This document shows, one piece after another, positions 19,996 to 30,200 of a stretch of 64,000 nucleotides of DNA; positions within the stretch are counted from its first letter, which is position 1; each line of letters starts with the position of its first letter. The notes under the pieces were generated by a model. The model made no database searches. It was not told the origin of the DNA and worked only from the letters and a program-made list of their open reading frames with translations. The translations under genes were made by a program, and so were the position numbers. Source of the DNA: Thiohalobacter thiocyanaticus (GTDB lineage Bacteria > Pseudomonadota > Gammaproteobacteria > Thiohalobacterales > Thiohalobacteraceae); contig NZ_AP018052.1 in NCBI RefSeq assembly GCF_002356355.1, forward strand, positions 1,798,001 to 1,862,000, in the 5' to 3' direction.

Positions 19996-21108
19996 TCATA
20001 TTCCCTGATCCAGCAACTCCGCCGCCTGCCGCGCCATCAACGCCTCCTCGTCGACGGGCATGACCCACGCTTCGACCCGGCTGTCGTCGGCGCTGATGCG
20101 CCGGCGTTCACCCAGTGCGGCTGAATTGAGGTCCGGATCCAGCCGGATGCCCAGATACTCCAGGCCTTCCAGGATGCCGGTGCGCACCGGCGCGGCGTTC
20201 TCGCCCACGCCGCCGCCGAACATGATGGCATCCACGCCGCTCAGCACGGCGGTGTAGGCGGCGACATACTTGCGGGCGCGGTAGCAGAACAGATCCACCG
20301 CCAGGCGCGACGGGGCGTCGTCCGCCTGCAGCAGGGTCTTCATGTCGCCGCTGCGGCCCGAGACGCCGAGCAGGCCGCTGTCGTGATTGAGCAGGGATTC
20401 CAGGCCGGCGTCCGACAGGCCCAGACTGCGCTTGAGATGGAACAGCAGACCGGGGTCGATATCGCCGCAGCGTGTGCGCATCATCAGGCCCTCCAGCGGG
20501 GTGAAGCCCATGGAGGTATCGAGTGCCCGGCCGTCCAGCGAAGCGGTGACGGAACAGCCGCCGCCGAGCTGCAGCGAAATGACCCGTCGCGGCATGGATG
20601 CCGCGCTGTGGCAGGCGGACAGTCCGGCCAGCATGGACTGGTGCGCGAGTCCGTGAAAGCCGTAACGGCGCAGCCCCTGCTCCGCGCTGATCCCATGCGG
20701 CAGCGGGTAGGTCGCGGCCACGGCCGGCAGGTCGTGATAGAAGCCGGTGTCGAAGCAGGCGATGTGCGGCAGTTCCGGCTCGAGCTGCGCACGCACCCGG
20801 CGCAGCAGGTCCAGGGCGTGCGGATTGTGCAGCGGCGCCAGTTCGCCGGCCTGTTCGATGGCCTGTTCGACCCGGGCCGAGATGCGGGCCGGCTGCCACA
20901 GCTGCGGGCCGCCGTGCACCACCCGGTGGACCGCGGCGTCCACCGGCAGGGGGATTGCCGCCAGCAGGCTGTCCAGCTGTTGCCCCAGCTGCTCGGGCGG
21001 CTGCTCCCGGTGATCCTGCCACAGGCAGTGCGCGGTTCCGGCCTCGATCCGGTACAGGGCGCTGCGCAGCGAGGAACTGCCGGCATTGAAGGCCAGTATC
21101 CGACTCAT
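19996..21108 (-). CDS. ackA: Acetate kinase family protein
   Basis: Converts acetyl phosphate and ADP to acetate and ATP. The 370-aa protein (E. coli AckA is 400 aa) keeps FNAGSSSLR (7-15), HRVVHGG (61-67), APLHNP, CFDTGFYHDLP (118-128), RRYGFHG, DTSMGFTPLEGLMMRTRCGDIDP (197-219), GGGVGENAAPVR and a C-terminal EE pair. One difference: the conserved HLGNG block reads QLGGG (180-184), losing a conserved His and Asn. The ATG overlaps the stop of the upstream P-type ATPase gene (ATGA), implying coupled translation. Pairing with xfp supports a role in acetyl-phosphate use. Confidence 0.9.
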   Translation of the reverse strand: MSRILAFNAGSSSLRSALYRIEAGTAHCLWQDHREQPPEQLGQQLDSLLAAIPLPVDAAVHRVVHGGPQLWQPARISARVEQAIEQAGELAPLHNPHALDLLRRVRAQLEPELPHIACFDTGFYHDLPAVAATYPLPHGISAEQGLRRYGFHGLAHQSMLAGLSACHSAASMPRRVISLQLGGGCSVTASLDGRALDTSMGFTPLEGLMMRTRCGDIDPGLLFHLKRSLGLSDAGLESLLNHDSGLLGVSGRSGDMKTLLQADDAPSRLAVDLFCYRARKYVAAYTAVLSGVDAIMFGGGVGENAAPVRTGILEGLEYLGIRLDPDLNSAALGERRRISADDSRVEAWVMPVDEEALMARQAAELLDQGI

Positions 21109-23864
21109 GCTGCTGGCGTGCGCCGCTGCCGGCGGCTCAGGTAGCGGCGGATGATCCATTTCTCCAGTTCCACGATCACCACCACGCTCAGTGCAATGAG
21201 CAGGATCCGACCCCAGGTGCCCGGATCGATGGGGGCGGTGCCGAAGAGGTACTGCATCGGGGGCAGATAGGTGAAGGCCAGTTGCAGCAGGATCAGCACG
21301 CCCACGGCGATCAGCACATAGCGATTGCCGGTCAGCCCCTCCCAGTTGAGCGAGGGCGCCAGCAGATAGCGGGCGCAGAACAGATAGAAGATCTCGAAGC
21401 TGACCAGGGTGTTGACCGCGATGGTGCGGGCGGTGTCGATCGGCACGCCGGCATTGCGTTCCAGGATGAACAGGCCGAAGCTGCCGCTGACCAGGATCAC
21501 CGACACCAGCAGGATGCGCCAGATGAGAAAGCCTGTGAGCAGCGGCTCGCGCGCATCCCGCGGCGGCCGCTGCATGACGTCCTTCTCCGCCGGCTCGAAG
21601 GCCAGGGCCAGGGCCAGCGTCACGGCCGTGACCATATTCACCCACAGGATCTGTACCGGCGTGATCGGCAGCATGTAGCCGCCCAGGATGGCGGCGATGA
21701 TGGCCAGGGCCTGGCCGCCGTTGGTGGGCAGAATGAACAGGATGGATTTCTTCAGGTTGTCGTAGACGGTGCGGCCTTCCTCCACGGCATGGGCGATGGA
21801 GGCGAAATTGTCGTCGGCCAGGACCATCTCGGAGGCCTCCTTGGAGACCTCGGTGCCCTTCATGCCCATGGCGATACCGACGTCGGCCCGTTTCAGGGCC
21901 GGGGCGTCGTTCACACCGTCGCCGGTCATGGCCACCACCGCACCGTCGGCCTGCAGCGTGGAGACCAGGCGCAGCTTGTGCTCCGGGCTGGTGCGCGCGA
22001 ACACGCTGGCTTCAATCGCTGTCCGCTGCAGCTGGGCGTCGTCGTACTGGTCCAGGTCCGCGCCGCTGATCGCCTGGATGTCGTCGCCGATCCCCATCTG
22101 TTCGCCGATGCTCTTCGCCGTGACGGCATGATCGCCGGTGATCATCTTCACCCTGATGCCCGCGCTGCGGCAGGTCCGGATGGCGCGGATGGCGTCCTCG
22201 CGCGGTGGGTCGATCAGGCCGACCACCCCGAGCAGGGTGAGGCCGCCGTCGACGTCCTCGAAGCGCAACTCGCGCTGCTCGGGCGCGGCGCCGCGGTATG
22301 CCAGTGCCAGCAGCCGCTGGCCGCGTGCGGCCATGGCGTGCGTGCGGCGGGCCCACTCGTCGTGGTCCAGCGGGATGTCCTCACCCCGGACCCGCTGGCA
22401 GGTGCACATCTCCAGCACCCGCTCCGGCGCGCCCTTGAGATAGATGAAGGCGTGGCCGGCGTGGTCGTGGTGCAGGGTCGCCATGAACTTGTGCATGGAT
22501 TCAAACGGGATCACGTCGGTGCGCGGCCACTGTTCATGCTGATACGCCGGATCCAGCCCGCCCTTGCGGCCGAGGGTGAGCAGGGCGCCCTCGGTGGGAT
22601 CGCCGTGAATGTGCCAGCCCTGCTCGTCCCGGGTCAGGCTGCTGTCGTTGCACAGGATGCCGGCCCGCATGAGTTCCCTGAGCTCGGCCTCGGCGTCGGG
22701 GTCGACCGTCGCCTCGTCCAGACTGAAGCCGCCGTGCGGGTCGTAACCCGAGCCGCTGACCTCGAAGCGTTTGTTGTCGCAGACGATCTCCTGGACCATC
22801 ATCTCGTTGTGGGTGAGCGTTCCGGTCTTGTCGGAGCAGATCACCGTGACCGAGCCCAGGGTCTCGACCGCCGGCAGCCGGCGAATGATGGCATTGCGCC
22901 GGGCCATGCGCTGCACGCCGATGGCCAGGGTGATGGTCATGATGGCCGGCAGGCCCTCCGGGATGGCGGCCACGGCCAGGCCGACCGCGGCCAGGAACAT
23001 GTCGGCGGCGGAATAGGCCTGGAAGCCGACGCCGTAGACGAAGGTGGCCGTGGCCAGCACCAGGATGGCGCCGGTCAGCCAGCGCGCGAACTGCGCCATC
23101 TGCCGCAGCAGGGGCGTGGTCAGCGATTCGACCTGTCCCAGCATGCCGCTGATGCGGCCGATCTCGGTCCGCTCGCCGGTGGCGACCACCAGGCCCTGAC
23201 CGTGGCCGTAGGTGACCAGGGTGCCGGAATAGGCCATGCAACTGCGGTCGCCCAGCACCGCTGTCTCCGCCACCGCCCCGGTGTTCTTTTCCACTGCCTC
23301 CGATTCGCCGGTGAGGATCGCCTCGTCGATGCGCAGATCCTTGACCTTGAACAGGCGTACATCGGCCGGGACCTTGTCGCCGGACTGCAGGCTGATGATG
23401 TCGCCGGGCACGACCTCGGTGGCGGGCAGGGTGATGAAGGCATTGCCGCGTTTGACCATGGCCTGCTGCGACAGCATGCGCCGGATGGCATCCAGGGCCT
23501 TTTCCGCCTTGCCTTCCTGGATGTGGCCGATCAGGGCGTTGATGAGCACCACCCCCAGGATCACGCCGCTGTCCACCCAGTGCTGCAGCAGCAGGGTGAC
23601 CAGGGCCGCCGCCAGCAGCACATAGATCAGCAGATTGTGGAACTGCAGCAGAAAGCGTTGCACCCGGCTCTGCTTCTCGGGCGGGCGCAGCTCGTTGCGG
23701 CCGTATTCCTCCAGTCGTGTCTGCGCCGTCTGCGCGTCCAGACCGGCGGGGTCAGAGCGGAAATGTTCGAAGGCGGCCTGCGGCTCGCGGGCATGCCAGT
23801 CGGTGGTGGGGGAGGCGGGCTCGGCCATGCGTGGATTGGTTCCCTGCTGACGGAATGGAGTCAT
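21105..23864 (-). CDS. P-type II cation-transporting ATPase
   Basis: The 919-aa product has the N-terminal cation ATPase domain, TGES (185-188, actuator), PEGLP (302-306, M4), the phosphorylated Asp in DKTGTLT (D345), [15 protein letters not shown] and [13 protein letters not shown], and about ten helices. It belongs to the PMA/SERCA-like type II group. In M6 the sequence is [18 protein letters not shown], where SERCA-type pumps have an Asp after the Thr, so the ion cannot be assigned (Ca, Na, K or H are possible). The start may be the ATG at 23864 or the in-frame ATG at 23828. It is translationally coupled to ackA downstream. Confidence 0.9.
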   Translation of the reverse strand: MTPFRQQGTNPRMAEPASPTTDWHAREPQAAFEHFRSDPAGLDAQTAQTRLEEYGRNELRPPEKQSRVQRFLLQFHNLLIYVLLAAALVTLLLQHWVDSGVILGVVLINALIGHIQEGKAEKALDAIRRMLSQQAMVKRGNAFITLPATEVVPGDIISLQSGDKVPADVRLFKVKDLRIDEAILTGESEAVEKNTGAVAETAVLGDRSCMAYSGTLVTYGHGQGLVVATGERTEIGRISGMLGQVESLTTPLLRQMAQFARWLTGAILVLATATFVYGVGFQAYSAADMFLAAVGLAVAAIPEGLPAIMTITLAIGVQRMARRNAIIRRLPAVETLGSVTVICSDKTGTLTHNEMMVQEIVCDNKRFEVSGSGYDPHGGFSLDEATVDPDAEAELRELMRAGILCNDSSLTRDEQGWHIHGDPTEGALLTLGRKGGLDPAYQHEQWPRTDVIPFESMHKFMATLHHDHAGHAFIYLKGAPERVLEMCTCQRVRGEDIPLDHDEWARRTHAMAARGQRLLALAYRGAAPEQRELRFEDVDGGLTLLGVVGLIDPPREDAIRAIRTCRSAGIRVKMITGDHAVTAKSIGEQMGIGDDIQAISGADLDQYDDAQLQRTAIEASVFARTSPEHKLRLVSTLQADGAVVAMTGDGVNDAPALKRADVGIAMGMKGTEVSKEASEMVLADDNFASIAHAVEEGRTVYDNLKKSILFILPTNGGQALAIIAAILGGYMLPITPVQILWVNMVTAVTLALALAFEPAEKDVMQRPPRDAREPLLTGFLIWRILLVSVILVSGSFGLFILERNAGVPIDTARTIAVNTLVSFEIFYLFCARYLLAPSLNWEGLTGNRYVLIAVGVLILLQLAFTYLPPMQYLFGTAPIDPGTWGRILLIALSVVVIVELEKWIIRRYLSRRQRRTPAA

Positions 23865-23946
23865 TCCGCATGCAGTCTAACCAATATAATACGGGCGGTG
23901 AACCGTCGGCTTCCGCGCCCCGGACGGAGCTCGACGCCGGGCGGAG

Positions 23947-24618
23947 TCAGGGCTTGCGGTGCCGATGCGCCCAGCGCGACAGCAGCAGCGCCGCCACGGC
24001 GAGTATGGCCACCACTGCGACGAACACGACCAGGGTGCGCGGCGTGGGATTGCGGATAATGGCCAGGATGCGATCGATCAGCAGGGCGATCGCCAGCATG
24101 CCCGGCGTCATGCCGAGCAGCGTGCCGAGCAGATAGTCCCTGAAAGTGACATGGGAGGCGCCGGCCACCAGGTTGATGATGCTGAAGGGGGCGACCGGGA
24201 CCACCCGCAGCAGAAACACGGTCAGGATACCGCGCTCCCCGAGTCGGGCGCTGACCCGGTTGATGCGGTCCCCGGCCAACTGGCGGATGCCGCGCCGGCC
24301 CAGGTGGGCACCGACGGCGTAGCCGGACGCGGCGTTGGCGATCACGCCCAGCAGGGCATAGACAAAGCCGGCCAGGGCGCCGTAGGTCAGTATGGTCGCC
24401 ACGATCAGGGCCGTAATCGGCATGATCAGCAGACCGCCGATCACGAACAGCACGATCACCACCAGCGGCCCGTAGCCGAAGTTGCGCACCGCCTCCAGCG
24501 TACCGAGCAGGCGCTGCGGATCGGCCCACTCCGACAGCGGTGTCAGGCGCCAGGCCAGGACCAGTGCCAGCAGCACCAGGCCCAGGATCAGCCAGCGATG
24601 GGAATGGCGTAGCGGCAT
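23947..24618 (-). CDS. TVP38/TMEM64 (VTT-domain) membrane protein
   Basis: A 223-aa multi-pass inner-membrane protein with about six hydrophobic segments. The VTT/SNARE-associated core is visible as NAASGYAVGAHLGRRGIRQ, then FLLRVVPVAPFSIINLVAGAS and FRDYLLGTLLGMTPGM (about 105-175). Bacterial relatives (DedA/TVP38 superfamily) are implicated in lipid scrambling or membrane homeostasis. It has a basic His-rich C terminus (RWAHRHRKP). It lies 82 bp upstream of the P-type ATPase on the same strand and may share its transcript. Confidence 0.85.
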   Translation of the reverse strand: MPLRHSHRWLILGLVLLALVLAWRLTPLSEWADPQRLLGTLEAVRNFGYGPLVVIVLFVIGGLLIMPITALIVATILTYGALAGFVYALLGVIANAASGYAVGAHLGRRGIRQLAGDRINRVSARLGERGILTVFLLRVVPVAPFSIINLVAGASHVTFRDYLLGTLLGMTPGMLAIALLIDRILAIIRNPTPRTLVVFVAVVAILAVAALLLSRWAHRHRKP

Positions 24619-24704
24619 GCGGCCTCGCAGGCGAATTCGGGCGGCTCAGTATACAGGCCCGGGCCATCAATATCTTCTATGCCTGCTAAAGAAATGCTCA
24701 TGGA

Positions 24705-24733
24705 TTGAACCTGCCGGGCGAGTCGCGCACAAT
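24705..24733 (+). promoter_or_regulatory. Possible adk promoter
   Basis: TTGAAC (24705-24710), 17-bp spacer, CACAAT (24728-24733). The predicted transcript starts about 54 nt before the adk start codon, in the gap between divergent genes. Confidence 0.45.
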
Positions 24734-24793
24734 TGCCGCCCACGCCGGGCGCCTGCCCGGGGAAACGATTCGACAGGTTGAAGGAGGAATTCC

Positions 24794-25435
24794 GTGAAGC
24801 TGATTCTTTTGGGCGCGCCCGGTGCGGGCAAGGGCACGGTCGCCAAGATGCTGACCGACATCGACGGTTCGGTGCAGATCTCCACTGGCGACATCCTGCG
24901 CGCCGCCGTGAAGGAGGGCACCGAGTTGGGCAAGCAGGCCGAGGCCTACATGAAGGCGGGCGACCTGGTCCCGGATGAACTCATCATGGGTATCATGGAA
25001 CAGCGCCTGCAGGAACCGGACTGCGCCAACGGCTTTCTGCTCGATGGCTTCCCGCGCACCATTCCCCAGGCCGAGCAGCTCAAGGCGCTGATGGACAAGC
25101 TGGGGATCAAGCTGGACATGGCCGTCAATCTGGAAGTGCCGCGCGAGGTCATCCTCGATCGTCTGACCACCCGGCGCACCTGCACCAATTGCGGTGCCAT
25201 CTACAACGTCAAGAGCGCACCGCCCAAGGTCGAAGGCGTGTGCGACAAGTGCGGCGGCAGCGTAGTGCAGCGTGACGACGAGACCGAGGAGGCCATTTCC
25301 AACCGCCTCGACGTCTACAACGAGAAGACCGCCCCGCTGGTCGAGTTCTACCGCAACGAAGGCCTGCTGCTGGATGTGAACGCCACTTCCAGCGATGAGG
25401 TGGTCAAGACCATCAAGGCCAGGCTCGCCGGCTGA
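24794..25435 (+). CDS. adk: Adenylate kinase with zinc-type lid
   Basis: Interconverts ATP + AMP and 2 ADP. The 213-aa product has the P-loop GAPGAGKGT (7-15), the AMP-binding STGDILR and DGFPRT (84-89). The LID domain carries four cysteines, C130-x2-C133 and C150-x2-C153. That pattern binds zinc in many Gram-positive enzymes and in some proteobacteria, but is replaced by hydrophilic residues in E. coli. The start is GTG at 24794 with a perfect SD AAGGAGG 7 nt upstream. A strong terminator follows at 25456. Confidence 0.97.
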   Translation: MKLILLGAPGAGKGTVAKMLTDIDGSVQISTGDILRAAVKEGTELGKQAEAYMKAGDLVPDELIMGIMEQRLQEPDCANGFLLDGFPRTIPQAEQLKALMDKLGIKLDMAVNLEVPREVILDRLTTRRTCTNCGAIYNVKSAPPKVEGVCDKCGGSVVQRDDETEEAISNRLDVYNEKTAPLVEFYRNEGLLLDVNATSSDEVVKTIKARLAG

Positions 25436-25455
25436 TTCCCGCTTCCGGCTGTCTC

Positions 25456-25484
25456 AAAACCCCCGCCCTGATGCGGGGGTTTTT
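25456..25484 (+). terminator. Rho-independent terminator of adk
   Basis: Stem AAAACCCCCGC / GCGGGGGTTTT with a 6-nt loop, then a T-run. With A-tract and T-tract on both sides it could work in both directions. It ends 45 bp before tamA. Confidence 0.9.
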
Positions 25485-25529
25485 GTTTCCCGAGGTGCCC
25501 GCAATACCGCATCCAGTATAATCCGGCCC

Positions 25530-27263
25530 ATGTCCGTGCGCCGGTTTTTCATCCTCCTGCTCCTGATGCTGTGTCCGCAACTGCTGCCGGCCGCGGAAAT
25601 CGATATACGTATCGAGGGCCTGGAACAGGACAGCCTGCGCGCCAACGTCCTGGCACTGCTGTCGCTGACCACACTGAAGGACCGCGAGGCACCCTCCGAG
25701 GTGCGGGTGCGGCGCTATTTCAACCTGGCCGAACGGGAGATCCGGACCGCGCTGGAACCCTTCGGTTATTACCGTCCGCGGATCGAGTCCCGTTTGCGGC
25801 GTACCGAGGCGGGCTGGCAGGCCAGCTTCGGCATCGATCCGGGCGAACCGGTCCGGGTGCGTGAACTGGCGCTGGAACTGCAGGGGCCGGGCCGCGAAGC
25901 ACAGGATCTGCAGGCGCTGATCGATGACCCGCTGCTCGGCCTGGGCGAGGTGGCCGTGCATGCCCGCTACGAGGCCTTGAAGAAATCCCTGCTCGGCAAG
26001 GCACTGGAACTGGGTTATCTGGACGCCGCCTATACCCGTCACGAGTTGCGCATCGATCCGGCCGCCGGCAGCGCGACGGTGCTGCTGCAGCTGGACACCG
26101 GCCGGCGCTATCGCTTCGGTGAGATCAGCTTCGAGGCGGCCGGGCTGCGCGAAACCCTGTTGCGCCGGTATCTCAGCTTTGCTCCGGGTGAGCCCTATTC
26201 GGACCGCAAGCTGCTCGAGTTGCAGCGTGCCCTGCTCGACAGTGACTACTTCGAATCGGTCAGTGTAGTCGATCAGCGCGAGGCCGCGCAGGATTACGCC
26301 ATTCCGATCGAAGTCCGCCTGGAGCCGCGCAAGCGCCACCGTTATACCGCGGGCATCGGTTTCGGTACCGATACAGGCGTGCGTGGCAAGCTGGGCTGGG
26401 AGGTGCGACGCATCAACAGCCGCGGCCACACCCTGTCCAGCGAACTGCGGGCCTCCGAGATCCGTCAGGGGGCGCATGTCGAATACGGTATTCCGGTGCG
26501 CAATCCACGCACCGACCGTCTGAGCTTCGCCGCCGCGGTCCAGCAGGAGGACAGCGCGACGATCGAGAGTGACTCCCGCACCCTGGCGGCGAATCTGAGC
26601 CGGGTCCGGGGACGACTGCGCGAGAATCTGTCGCTGACCTTCCTGGATGAGGATTTCCGCCTGGGCGATCAGAAGGGCAGTACCCGGTTGCTGATGCCCG
26701 GCGTGGCCTGGACCTACATCAAGGCCGACGATCCCCTGATCACCCGGCATGGTTGGCGGGCGCAGCTGGAACTGCGCGGGGCGACCCCGGAAATCATCTC
26801 CGAGACCCGCTTCCTGCAACTCGTCGTCGGCGCCAAGTACATCCTTCCCCTCGGTTCACGCGGACGCATTCTCACCCGCGGCCAGCTCGGCACCACCTGG
26901 ATGTCGGACTTCGATGTGCTGCCGGCCTCGGTACGTTTCTTCGCCGGCGGCGACCGCAGCGTGCGCGGTTTCGATTATCAGAAGCTGGGTCCGACCGATG
27001 CCAGCGGAGAAGTGGTCGGCGGCCGGCACCTGCTGATCGGCAGCCTGGAATACGAGCACAGAATCAAGGGCAAGTGGCGTGCCGCGGTGTTCGTCGATAC
27101 CGGCAACGCCTTCGACGATTTCGGTGATGAACTGGAAACCGGCGCCGGCATCGGCGTGCGCTGGGAATCACCCGTGGGCCTGCTGCGCGTCGACATCGCT
27201 TCGGCGGTCAGCCGTCCGGACAACCCGCTGCGCCTGCACATCACCCTGGGGCCGGACCTGTGA
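25530..27263 (+). CDS. tamA: Translocation and assembly module subunit TamA (Omp85 family)
   Basis: Outer-membrane beta-barrel which, with TamB, inserts some barrel proteins and moves phospholipid. The 577-aa product has the same length as E. coli TamA. A signal peptide (RRFFILLLLMLCPQLLPAA) precedes EIDIRIEGL, followed by three POTRA-like repeats (about 25-255; e.g. YRFGEISFEAAGLRE). The C-terminal 16-strand barrel has the Omp85 signature RFFAGGDRSVRGFDYQKLGP. No SD is visible, and a TATAAT (25517-25522) stands 8 bases before the ATG, so a leaderless mRNA is possible. Its stop overlaps the tamB GTG. Confidence 0.93.
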   Translation: MSVRRFFILLLLMLCPQLLPAAEIDIRIEGLEQDSLRANVLALLSLTTLKDREAPSEVRVRRYFNLAEREIRTALEPFGYYRPRIESRLRRTEAGWQASFGIDPGEPVRVRELALELQGPGREAQDLQALIDDPLLGLGEVAVHARYEALKKSLLGKALELGYLDAAYTRHELRIDPAAGSATVLLQLDTGRRYRFGEISFEAAGLRETLLRRYLSFAPGEPYSDRKLLELQRALLDSDYFESVSVVDQREAAQDYAIPIEVRLEPRKRHRYTAGIGFGTDTGVRGKLGWEVRRINSRGHTLSSELRASEIRQGAHVEYGIPVRNPRTDRLSFAAAVQQEDSATIESDSRTLAANLSRVRGRLRENLSLTFLDEDFRLGDQKGSTRLLMPGVAWTYIKADDPLITRHGWRAQLELRGATPEIISETRFLQLVVGAKYILPLGSRGRILTRGQLGTTWMSDFDVLPASVRFFAGGDRSVRGFDYQKLGPTDASGEVVGGRHLLIGSLEYEHRIKGKWRAAVFVDTGNAFDDFGDELETGAGIGVRWESPVGLLRVDIASAVSRPDNPLRLHITLGPDL

Positions 27264-30200
27264 CGGCACTGCGTCGCATCGGCTGGCTCGTCGGCGGTCT
27301 GCTGCTCCTGCTGCTGCTGGCATTGCTGTGGCTGACCCTGACCCCCAGCGGTCTGCGCACCGGCCTGGCGCTGACGGCCCGGCTGGTGCCGGGTGAACTA
27401 GGCTGGAAGGAGGTGAGCGGCCGCCTGGCCGGACCGCTGCAGATCCATGGTCTGCACTTCCGCGGCGCCGCCGGTGATTATCGCCTGCAACGGCTCGATT
27501 TCGACTGGTCGCCCACGGCCCTGGCCGACATGACCCTGGCTGTGGAACGGCTGCATCTGGACGGATTACGCCTGGCCCCGGCGCTCACGCCCGGAACGCC
27601 CTCTGCCGCTGCGGAACAATCCGCATTGCCCGATATCCGGCTGCCGCTGCGCATCAGGCTACGCGATGTGCAACTCAACGGCATGGAGTTCATACCGGCC
27701 GACGGCGCGGGGCAACGTATTGAACGGCTGCAGTTCAGCGCAGACGCTGCCGGCAGCAGGGTGACGTTGCAGCAGCTGGAACTGGCGCTGTCCGGCGTGA
27801 CGGTGCAGGCCAGCGGCCGCATTGCCCTGGACTCCGGCAGTCAGACCCAACTCGATTTCCAGTGGCACGCGGCCCTGCCGGATTTGCCTGCCTATGCCGG
27901 TGCCGGCGCGTTGCGCGGCACTCCGGAGCTGCTGGTGCTGACGCATCGCCTGGAGCAGCCGGCCCCGGCCGGGCTTGCACTTCAGATCCGTCAGCCCCTG
28001 CGTGCTCCAGACTGGACGCTGGATCTGTCCCTGCCGATGACAGCATTGCAGCGTTTCGCCCCGGGGCTGCCTGCACATGCCCTGGGCCTGACGCTGCAGG
28101 CCGGTGGCGATCTCTCCGCGGCGCGTTTTGAAGCCAGTCTGGTCAGCGATCATCCCGATCTGCAGGAGCAACCGTTGAGTCTCAAGGGCCGGTTGCGCCA
28201 CAGCGACTGGAACCATTACCACCTGGAGACGGCCGAACTCCAGCTGGCCGGGAGCCGGCTGCAGGTCAACGCCGACTGGACGCTCGATACTGCCAGCGGC
28301 CGGCTGGAACTGGATTGGCCGACCCTGGCCTGGCCACCGCTGACCCCGGTGTTCAGCGCTGCCGACGGCCGGCTGGTCTGGCAAGGCGGCGTGCAGGATT
28401 TCACGCTCGAACTGCAGACGGCTCTGGCCGGACAGGCCGTGCCGGCGGCGCAACTCGCCCTGCAGGGGCGTGGCGATGCAGAGGGATTTTCCCTGGACCG
28501 TTTCCGCGCCGGGCTGTTGGACGGTCAGGTGCAGGGGGAGGGTCGTATCGGCTGGGCCGATGCGCTGGACTGGCGCCTGCGCCTCAGCGCACAGGACATC
28601 GACCCCGGCCGCCACTGGCCGGACTGGCCGGGACGGCTGTCGGCAACGCTGGAGTCCGGCGGCGAGGTACGCGGTGAGGCGCTGACAGCCAACGTGGCGC
28701 TGCAGCAACTGGACGGCGAGTTGCGCGGCCTGCCGCTGGTCGGAAGCGGCAGCCTTGCCCTCGGCCCCGACGGTTGGCGCTTCGCCGATCTCGCATTGCG
28801 CACGGGCGAGAACCGGCTGACCCTGAACGGTGGACCGCACGAGGCGGACGGGATGCGCTGGTGGCTGGACTTCCCCGAACTGGCCGACACCCTGCCGGGC
28901 ATCCGGGGTGCGGTGGCGGGTCAGGGCCGGTTGCGGGGTGTCTGGCCGCAGAGCCGGCTCACGGGTGAGTTGCGACTGGAGGCGCTGGAGCGCGCCGACC
29001 TGATGATGGCGCAGGCCGAGCTCGGCTTCGACGCCGGACTGGGCAGTCCGGATGCACCCCTGCAGTTCCAGCTCCAGGGCCGGGACTGGCAGTGGCAGGC
29101 GCGCGAACTGGCCAGTGTCAGCGCCGAACTCAGTGGCAGTCTGGCCGATCACCGCCTGCAACTGGAGGCGGACGGACCGTCGCATGGCCTGCAACTGACG
29201 CTGAATGGCAACTGGCAGGCACCGGACTGGAGCGGGCGCATCGCCCGGTTCGACTGGACCCTGCCGGAGACCGGCACCTGGACGCTGCAAGAGGCCGTGG
29301 CCATGACCCTGGGGCCCGAGGCCGCCCGGGTCGATCCCGTCTGCTGGCAGCAGGCGGCGGCCGCGCTGTGCCTGGAAGGCCATGCCGCGCAGGCCTGGAG
29401 CGACTGGCAGGCCGATGTGCGCCTGGACGGTCTGCCCCTGAACCGGCTGCAGCCCTGGCTGCCGGTCGGGGTCGTGTTCGATTCGACCCTGTCGGCGCGG
29501 CTGTCTGCGCAGCAGACGGAGGGCCGGCTGCGCAGCGAGGGCAGATTTGATCTGCCGGCCGGGACGGTGGCCTGGGGTGAGGGCGAGGGCCGACAACAAC
29601 TCCCGCACGGCGCGGCTACCGTGGACTGGCGGCTGGATGCCGCGGGTCTGCAGGCCGATGCCCGGCTCGGACTGCTGGAACAGGATCGTCTGACCGCCGA
29701 GGTGACCCTGCCCGGTTTCCGGCCGGGGGCGGCGCTGGATCAGCAGCGCATGGCGGGCCGCCTGCAGGGTGAGGTCCGCCGGCTCGAGGTGATCGAACTC
29801 TTCGTTCCCGCCCTGACCCGGGTGCAGGGACAGCTGGACATCGACAGCCGCATCGCCGGCCGTCTGCTCGCCCCGGAACTGCAACTCGGCGCGCGGCTGC
29901 ATGAGGCCGCCCTGTGGGTGCCGGCGGCCGGCATTCATCTCGAGGACATCGGGCTGCAACTGGACTCGGCTGCCGACGGACAGCTGCGGTTGCGGGGCGG
30001 GGCGCGTTCCGGCGCGGGCCGCATCGGGCTCGACGGCACTCTGGATCTGACCCGGTTGCCGGACTGGCGGTTGCAGCTTGGCGTTCAGGGCGAGGACTTC
30101 CTGGTGCTGGATATTCCGGAGGCGCGGTTGCCGGTCTCACCTGATCTGGAGCTGAAGGTGCAGCCGCCGCGAATCGATCTTGCTGGCCGTGTCCACGTCC

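Noticed and set aside
21282..24059. Very long open frame on the plus strand opposite the P-type ATPase
   Set aside because: Composition is Gly/Ala/Asp/His/Gln-rich, as expected for the antisense of a GC-rich gene; the minus strand encodes a complete P-type ATPase.
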